A DNA stretch of 47,829 nucleotides, taken from contig DYPL01000015.1 of assembly GCA_020719945.1 (NCBI GenBank), positions 1 through 47,829 on the forward strand, in the 5' to 3' direction. The DNA comes from Turneriella parva (GTDB lineage: Bacteria > Spirochaetota > Leptospiria > Turneriellales > Turneriellaceae). The notes under the pieces are model-generated. The model did no database searches, was not told the origin of the DNA, and worked only from the letters and a program-made list of their open reading frames with translations. Below, one piece after another: positions 42,070-47,829 of the stretch; positions within the stretch are counted from its first letter, which is position 1, and each line of letters begins with the position of its first letter. The position numbers and the translations under genes are program-made.

Positions 42070-43566
42070 TTAATCGCTGTCTGAAAAATATATGAAATCC
42101 ATTCCCAGAAAACGCATAATGACAAAAAAATAAAGATACGAGAGTTCCTCCTGTAAAAAAGGATACAGCTCTTTTGTATTGTGCAGGCGAAAATGGCGTA
42201 GCAGTTCTGGTTCTGTTCTAAGTTTTTCAAGTACTCTTTTTTGTTCTTCTGCCCAGTATGTTTTTACCTTGTTCTGAATCTGCGCGTACATATCTCGAGA
42301 ATTGCGTTCCATGGGAGTCAACTTGCGATACACTTTTTCGTCCCACCAGTTCTTTAATATAAACTTAATATATTCAAAAGGGAGCTCTCTAATCATCTGG
42401 TCTTTTTTTAAGTGGCGGTGAATATACCCGGTCCTACCTTCTTTCATAAAATGCATGATGAGTCGAAAAAAATACACCGGGGTAAAATGATACAAAAAGA
42501 CAGTCTTTTCTAATTCTGAGCCATCTCTATAATGCAGGAGCAAAGTATCCCGCACAAAATCAAAATAGGTATAGAGAAAGTTATTATACTCTTCTACCTT
42601 GTCTTTTTTTCTGGCCTGCGAAATAAATTTACGGATGAGCTCCTGGCGCAACGCAAGATCCTCTGCTCCAAGATGGCTTTCCACATACACGGCTACGCGG
42701 ATCTTTTTTTCGTCCATCTGCACACGGCGGGCTTCGAGCTCCATGGTATACACCATTGGCTGGTTAAACAATTCACTGCCTCGGCTGTCTAATAAATAAG
42801 TACCTTTAATGCAGGTATTTTGAAATTCCTTGTGAACCTTTTCCGGCTTTTTTTCTCTAACTCCGGAGTCCACCTCTGACACTACATGGTGGATATCTTT
42901 CTGGAATACTGTTGAAAATTGATATTTAATGACAGAAGAATATTTTCCCTCCGCATACAGTCTGTTCCCGCGCACTTCTTCTTTACTGATTTTCAAAATC
43001 AGAGCCATGCGTCGCAAAAGCAGATCCGTTAAGTCAGCAAGCTCCAGGCGTGGATATACCTTGAAAGACAAAACCTGTTCCAGAAAAAGAGAGTTATAAG
43101 ACTGAATTTTGATCTCTTCAAAAACCTCTCGAATAATGACCCAGGAAGCGCGCACGATCATATTAAATTTTTTTAGCGCCTCATAGGTCTTCAGAAAAAT
43201 CATAAACTCCATTTTCGGAGCCTCTATTTCTGCCGCCTGAAACACGTTGAAGTAGTCGCGCTGGGCCACTGTTTCCAAGGTTCTATCCTGCAGATCCATC
43301 AGCAGTTCGGAAAAAGCTCTCTGGATCGAGGCAATGGCATCGTCTACATCGCGGGACTTAAATCGATACTCTACACGAATCTCTGCCGTAACAGAAGCAG
43401 ATCCAAGATATTTGCGCAGGCCGTCAGCATTGAGCAAATGGGCTTCAAGCGGTTTCATGTAGCCGCGCTTAAACGGCTCCATGTGAACTTCTATGGCATC
43501 GGAATCTTCCGCAGAGATTTTGCGGAAATCAATTTCAGGAATGTACTGAAATTTTGATATATCCAT
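42070..43566 (-). CDS. Hypothetical protein following galT
   Basis: I do not recognise this 498-aa protein. It lacks a signal peptide and clear membrane helices. It is rich in aromatic and charged residues, with many helices and motifs such as FLYTYFDFVRDTLLLHYRDGSELEKTVFLYHF and PFEYIKFILKNWWDEKVYRKLTPMERN. No enzyme signature is visible. An anti-parallel helical cytoplasmic protein is the best guess. It starts 1 bp past the galT stop, so it is translated with galT in the AsmA-galT unit. Confidence 0.75.
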   Translation of the reverse strand: MDISKFQYIPEIDFRKISAEDSDAIEVHMEPFKRGYMKPLEAHLLNADGLRKYLGSASVTAEIRVEYRFKSRDVDDAIASIQRAFSELLMDLQDRTLETVAQRDYFNVFQAAEIEAPKMEFMIFLKTYEALKKFNMIVRASWVIIREVFEEIKIQSYNSLFLEQVLSFKVYPRLELADLTDLLLRRMALILKISKEEVRGNRLYAEGKYSSVIKYQFSTVFQKDIHHVVSEVDSGVREKKPEKVHKEFQNTCIKGTYLLDSRGSELFNQPMVYTMELEARRVQMDEKKIRVAVYVESHLGAEDLALRQELIRKFISQARKKDKVEEYNNFLYTYFDFVRDTLLLHYRDGSELEKTVFLYHFTPVYFFRLIMHFMKEGRTGYIHRHLKKDQMIRELPFEYIKFILKNWWDEKVYRKLTPMERNSRDMYAQIQNKVKTYWAEEQKRVLEKLRTEPELLRHFRLHNTKELYPFLQEELSYLYFFVIMRFLGMDFIYFSDSD

Positions 43567-43567
43567 T

Positions 43568-44635
43568 TTATTCCGGAATTACCCGAACATTGCGCAAATG
43601 GGCCGCTGCATCCTCCGGACGCACAGGATTGATACTGAAACCGGTTCCCCATTCAAATCCTGCATTAAATGTAATGCGCGGTGTAATGCGGATATGCCAA
43701 TGAAAATCCTGCTCTATACTGTCCCAGTAATCCGGGCGAGTAAGTTTTGGCGACTGGGGAGGCGCCGTAATCAAGACAAAATTATACGGCGGATTCCGCA
43801 GCGTTTTATTGAGTCTCTGCAAAACGTTTCCAAGAACGCGCGACAATGAATGCAACTCCTCGTCTGTCGACAGTGAAAAATCGTGAGCATGCCTGCGCGG
43901 AATCACCATGAGCTCAAACGGATGAGACGATGCAAAGGGAACAAAGGCAGTATATACGTCGTCTTCAAAAACGACACGGCTGGCCCCGTCGCGTTCCTGG
44001 CCAAGAACATCGCAAAACAAACAGCGTTCTTTGCGGTTAAAATGATCGCGGCTGGTAGAGAGCATGGTTTGAAGATTGAGCGGTCGCTCGGGCAGGGCCA
44101 CAATCTGCGTATGAGAATGGTACATGGCGGCACCGGCCCGGCTGCCATGATTTTTAAAAATTAAAATATGGCGAAATCGAACATCTCTTTTGAGGTCGAG
44201 AATACGGGCACGGTATGCTTTCAAAATCTCTGCACGCCGCTTAATGGAAATATCGGCAAAATGCAGATCACAGGTTGGCGTATCTACCACGATTTCATGC
44301 GCGCCCACTCCTTCGACTATGTCATAAAGGCCTTCGCTCCAGCGCTTTACCGTTCCCTCGATGCGAAATACTGGATACCGATTCGGAACGACTTTTACAA
44401 ACCAGGGAAATTCTTTTTCTGGATCGGAAGACTGATAAATCACATTGCCCTGAGAAATTTCGGAATGATGGCAGAACGGGCAAATATCTCCATCCGCCTG
44501 CGGTGGATTGTCGGGAACGGGCGGAATAAAGGTCCCGGGCCGCTTGCCTCTTTCCGGAGAAACAATCGTCCAGATTTTTAGAATGGGATCCCAGCGCATC
44601 TGGGTAGAATCTTTTACGGGTGTGAGTTCGTTCAC
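43568..44635 (-). CDS. galT: Galactose-1-phosphate uridylyltransferase
   Basis: GalT exchanges UMP between UDP-glucose and galactose-1-phosphate. The 355-aa product (GTG start overlapping the AsmA stop as GTGA) has CPFCHHSEI (zinc Cys pair), the core NHGSRAGAAMYHSHTQ with the nucleophile His175 in H-S-H-T-Q (His-Pro-His-Gly-Gln in E. coli), CLFCDV and PFELMVIPRRHAHDFS. Length and order fit GalT, though related nucleotidyltransferases (e.g. ADP-glucose phosphorylase) share the HIT-like core. No galE, galK or galM is nearby. Confidence 0.9.
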   Translation of the reverse strand: MNELTPVKDSTQMRWDPILKIWTIVSPERGKRPGTFIPPVPDNPPQADGDICPFCHHSEISQGNVIYQSSDPEKEFPWFVKVVPNRYPVFRIEGTVKRWSEGLYDIVEGVGAHEIVVDTPTCDLHFADISIKRRAEILKAYRARILDLKRDVRFRHILIFKNHGSRAGAAMYHSHTQIVALPERPLNLQTMLSTSRDHFNRKERCLFCDVLGQERDGASRVVFEDDVYTAFVPFASSHPFELMVIPRRHAHDFSLSTDEELHSLSRVLGNVLQRLNKTLRNPPYNFVLITAPPQSPKLTRPDYWDSIEQDFHWHIRITPRITFNAGFEWGTGFSINPVRPEDAAAHLRNVRVIPE

Positions 44636-47600
44636 GGATTTTCTTCCTCTTCCTCGCCCTCTACGCTGTAGGCAGCAGCCTCCCTCGATGCCCTCTGCAT
44701 GAACTCAGGGATGGGTATTCTGTTCTGCTCTATTTTTTCGCCCGACGGCGCAATGGTCATATTGGCCAAAAGTCCCTTTTTATACAAAATTTTTGCATAC
44801 ACGAGACCCTCACGGATGCTGAGATCTATGCTCTGTACCGTAATGGTATTGTCTATCAAACCATCAATGAGCGCATTGGAATCCGGCTTTACCACCTTCA
44901 GCGCCTGCTTTCCGAACTCCTGCCCTATTTTGTAAATTTTTACATAACCCGTTAAATTTTCGATAGGTTGTTTGAGATTATTAACCGTAATGCGAATATC
45001 TCCGCGAACCGTACCATCCTTAATGGCTTTTGCCTTTTCGGGATCCATGAGCTGTTTTAAATCGATATCCTTAATCTGCAAAAATGCATTGAATTGCATT
45101 TTCTCTGGTTTTAATGGCCCCAGATTAAAGAAAATATCCCTGCCCGAAATATTACCGTTCAACATGTTCATCTGCATCACGGGAATTTCAAACACATTTT
45201 CCCGATACCGCATCACGGCACCAAAAGCAGGGTTTTTGCCTTCGTTTTGAGAATACAAGAGGCGAAAATTTTCGTTCTCAACAAATGGGTGGGCAATATC
45301 CACAGATTCTATGGTAAAATTGTAGGGCTCGGAATAGTTGTAATTCTGGACAATTTTTTCTCGGCTGGCAGCAGTCAAATTGACAGATTCAATTTTCAGC
45401 ATATCGTGCTCAAAGGGAAAATCGAAATTCACGCGCGAGATACTTGCTTTGGGACTTTTCAAAGAGAAATTGTCTATCTTCATATTCCCTGCAATAATAT
45501 GATCCGAAACTTTGGCATTAAGACCAATCGCTCCCTGGATAAAATTTCCCAGTCCTATTTCTATGGCTTCTTTTTTAGCCAAAGCAAACTTGAAAGATAT
45601 ATCCCTGTGCATTCCCTTTTGTCGCACAATGGTGTCGCCTTCCGGGCCAAGAGTTTTGATCATACCTTCATGCAGGCGCCCCGTAATTTCCATGCGCAGA
45701 GAATCTTTTAAGCCCGTCAGTAAAACCTGGCGAATGCGGATATCGCCAGGTTGTATGCCAATGCCAGCTTTGAGAATAATGTCATCTACGCGGAAATCGG
45801 GAAGATGTACGCGCGTCTCGTGCTTTATATCCTGTGACTTGCCGCGTATCTGCACAAAGCTTTCCCCGGAAATCAGGATTTTGGTACGCACATTTTCTGA
45901 CAGGGGAGCAAGCGAACCAGCAAGAGACTCCGGAACACTTGTTACAAGATTGCGCGGATGCAGAGAAAACTCGCGAATAAAAAATCCAACGTCGGTGGAT
46001 CCAGGGGCCTGGGTCACTTTGGCATCGGAGCGGAAAATAACAGAGTCGCGGTTTTCCGAATTCTTTAATTTAAGAGACAACTGCTTTAATGCCACGCTGA
46101 CCGTCTTAAAAGAGAGATTGGGCGAATCGATATCGGCAGATAGAACCATATCCATTTTGTTCACGGGTGATTTACCGCGCCCCACCGTATAGGTAAACCA
46201 AGGAGCAAAAACATGAAGATTTGTTTTCAGATGGTTTTCCGCAGGACCAGTAACAGATAAATCGACATTAAAATTTCCATTCGTTTGGCCTTTGGAAAAT
46301 GGTGCCGGATTAAAATTGTGCACCTTTAACTGAACGTCTACTTCGCGCCCGGGGCGAAATACAATATCACTGACGAGAGAGGCACCATTAAGGCTTCCCT
46401 TAAAACCAGCTTTGGCAATGTCCAGCGGTTGCTCATTTTTAGTGTCTGCATCGGCAAAATAGTATAACCGGAAAGCAGGAATAGAAATGGGAGCAGAAGG
46501 TGTCCTCACGATAACATTGCGCAGCGACACGGCTCCATCCACCACATAATGCGTTCCCTCCCCCGTAATGAGAAGCGGAGCCAGAGAAATATTGCCCGCA
46601 AACCGAAGCGTTTTATTTCCGGTAAAAGATACAAAGTATGGATACAAAGCGGTAAGGTTAATATCGGATTCGGCTATCTCTATACGCGCCTTCATTTTCT
46701 TAGGGTCGGTGGCCTTTTCTGCATTGCCCACAATCCGCAGCCATGTCTGGCCAAGCACTCCAACTTTGAATTTTTCGATGGTAAAAAAATCAGTATGGGG
46801 ATTGTAATTCAGATTATAGCCAATATCAAATCCCAAGGGAAGTTTTTGCTGCCCCTTGAGGCTGACCGGTATATTAGAGTTCCCAACCTTCAGGCGGGAA
46901 ACAAAGGCAGGCTTTTCCTGTTCTCCGTCTACACCCACGAGAAGATGGAGATCAAACGGCGTGGCGGTGGCAGCAGCCGGCGAGCGAAAATATACATCGA
47001 TGGTTTCTTGGGGATTGAGCTGGATAAGAAACGTATGCAAATTGTCTGCAAGCTGGGGAAGAGTGAGCGGAACCCGGTTTGTTTTTTTGGTGAGCAGATG
47101 CGTGCGGAATGTGAAGTCCTTTACGCCGGCTTCCATGGGAGCCTTGCCTTCGCTGCCGTCAACCACGAGGCGGAAATCTTCGAGAACTAACTTCACAAAA
47201 ATGCGGTACGAAAAGGGAAGTGTGAGCTCTTTGGGAGCCTTGCCTTTCTTTTTTACCTTCTCTTCTTTTTCCTCTTTCTCTTTGGGTTTTCCAGGTTTCA
47301 TGAGGGTGTCGGTATTCCAGACAGTTCCCCTTTGGATTAAAAATATTTCCGGTTTATAAATTCCTATTTCGTGGATGCCAAAGTCTCCCGCCCAAAATCC
47401 AGGAATATTCCAAGCAAGCTTGAGTTTTTCCAGCTTCGCCAGCGGTTTCCCAGCAAAGTCAGGGCCCGAATAGACCGTTATATTGTGGAATTCAAATCCG
47501 CGCAGCAGAGAAGCTTTTTTAACCGTTAGCTCCAGTCGCCCATTGGACATTTTATTGAAATTGTTTTCGATGAGGCCTTCTACAAACGAAGGGCGAAAAA

Positions 47601-47721
47601 CAAAAAAGTACGCGATGACGATGACGACCAAAACCGTGAGAAGGAGTATTCCTAACCCCCGAAAAGTCCAACGGATAATCTTTATCCAGAGTGGTTGTGT
47701 GTTGTCTACTTGCGCGTTCAT
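44632..47721 (-). CDS. AsmA-like (TamB/YhdP-type) envelope protein
   Basis: The 1029-aa product has a cytoplasmic start, one membrane helix at about 17-40 and then a very long, beta-rich periplasmic region. An early block (SFVEGLIENNFNKMSNGRLELTVKKASLLRGFEFHNITVY) is the AsmA-N-terminal pattern of a membrane-anchored, chorein-like bridge. A Lys/Glu-rich insertion (about 147-165) interrupts it. Near the C-terminus GYVKIYKIGQEFGKQALKVV and LVYAKILYKKGLL close the groove-like repeats, and the tail is acidic. AsmA family proteins are thought to carry phospholipids between the membranes. It heads the operon with galT and the unknown 498-aa gene. TTGCCT at -35 may be its promoter, weakly. Confidence 0.82.
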   Translation of the reverse strand: MNAQVDNTQPLWIKIIRWTFRGLGILLLTVLVVIVIAYFFVFRPSFVEGLIENNFNKMSNGRLELTVKKASLLRGFEFHNITVYSGPDFAGKPLAKLEKLKLAWNIPGFWAGDFGIHEIGIYKPEIFLIQRGTVWNTDTLMKPGKPKEKEEKEEKVKKKGKAPKELTLPFSYRIFVKLVLEDFRLVVDGSEGKAPMEAGVKDFTFRTHLLTKKTNRVPLTLPQLADNLHTFLIQLNPQETIDVYFRSPAAATATPFDLHLLVGVDGEQEKPAFVSRLKVGNSNIPVSLKGQQKLPLGFDIGYNLNYNPHTDFFTIEKFKVGVLGQTWLRIVGNAEKATDPKKMKARIEIAESDINLTALYPYFVSFTGNKTLRFAGNISLAPLLITGEGTHYVVDGAVSLRNVIVRTPSAPISIPAFRLYYFADADTKNEQPLDIAKAGFKGSLNGASLVSDIVFRPGREVDVQLKVHNFNPAPFSKGQTNGNFNVDLSVTGPAENHLKTNLHVFAPWFTYTVGRGKSPVNKMDMVLSADIDSPNLSFKTVSVALKQLSLKLKNSENRDSVIFRSDAKVTQAPGSTDVGFFIREFSLHPRNLVTSVPESLAGSLAPLSENVRTKILISGESFVQIRGKSQDIKHETRVHLPDFRVDDIILKAGIGIQPGDIRIRQVLLTGLKDSLRMEITGRLHEGMIKTLGPEGDTIVRQKGMHRDISFKFALAKKEAIEIGLGNFIQGAIGLNAKVSDHIIAGNMKIDNFSLKSPKASISRVNFDFPFEHDMLKIESVNLTAASREKIVQNYNYSEPYNFTIESVDIAHPFVENENFRLLYSQNEGKNPAFGAVMRYRENVFEIPVMQMNMLNGNISGRDIFFNLGPLKPEKMQFNAFLQIKDIDLKQLMDPEKAKAIKDGTVRGDIRITVNNLKQPIENLTGYVKIYKIGQEFGKQALKVVKPDSNALIDGLIDNTITVQSIDLSIREGLVYAKILYKKGLLANMTIAPSGEKIEQNRIPIPEFMQRASREAAAYSVEGEEEEENP

Positions 47722-47829
47722 CGGAGCAATAATCTGTTTTCAGTACAGAAAGGCAATCATTATAACTGGATTTATTATGCAACCCGGAGACATATCTGAC
47801 AGATTATTGAAGATATTTGCTTGAAAAGC

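Noticed and set aside
1-47829. tRNA, rRNA, CRISPR, insertion sequence or riboswitch
   Set aside because: I looked in all intergenic gaps and saw no cloverleaf, repeat array, transposase or T-box/riboswitch-like leader.

Overview
This gene-dense window (47 protein genes called, no rRNA, tRNA, insertion sequence or CRISPR seen) comes from a diderm, LPS-making bacterium of roughly even base composition. kdsB, lpxD and waaA show a Kdo/lipid A outer membrane. There are several lipoproteins, TPR/beta-barrel outer-membrane candidates, an AsmA-like protein and a FecR protein. The best guess is a spirochaete of the Leptospirales type; this is inferred from gene content and style, not from a marker gene.

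Layout. 180-2609 (+): an FtsK/SpoIIIE motor without the usual membrane domain, then a solitary secreted-looking YidD. 2618-3331 (-): a methyltransferase. 3423-4616 (+): a compact UvrD-like helicase. 6889-4861 (-): the coupled operon ndk-ispA-tlyA. 11230-7095 (-): pdxB-coaE-SPOR-argF and an acetylxylan-esterase-like protein that has lost its catalytic serine. 11307-18566 (+): a nine-gene envelope run (unknown 595-aa protein, kdsB, HAMP protein, HEAT protein, pssA, small membrane protein, ompH/skp, lpxD, ruvX). 25342-18475 (-): rpiB and a LamG/FN3 protein, a terminator, then rimP-nusA-infB-rbfA. 25451-27956 (+): a TPR/beta-barrel protein and a TPR protein. 28255-27908 and 29121-28372 (-): a cupin and a FecR protein. 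29266-31746 (+): pdhA-acyP-waaA. 32648-31737 (-): a patatin. 32811-38536 (+): a six-gene Gld-like ABC exporter with DUF4340, TPR lipoprotein and TonB/TolA-like partners. 40436-38598 (-): ilvD. 40510-41995 (+): panE and a lipoprotein. 47721-42070 (-): AsmA-like, galT and an unknown 498-aa protein.

Two features unite the window. First, many transcription-unit heads carry a TTGAC-type -35 hexamer 33-34 nt before the start codon, with A at the second position of the hexamer at -11 to -6 and usually no clear ribosome-binding site. This looks like widespread leaderless transcription. Second, a family of AAAAAGTCC/GGACTTTTT hairpins recurs between genes; its central segment occurs in both orientations relative to a conserved flank.

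Genes are packed tightly: many ATGA/TGATG overlaps within operons, and convergent genes whose 3' ends overlap, the largest being 92 bp between ruvX and rbfA. Most metabolic calls rest on clear motifs. The least understood genes are at 11307-13094, 15944-16546 and 42070-43566.
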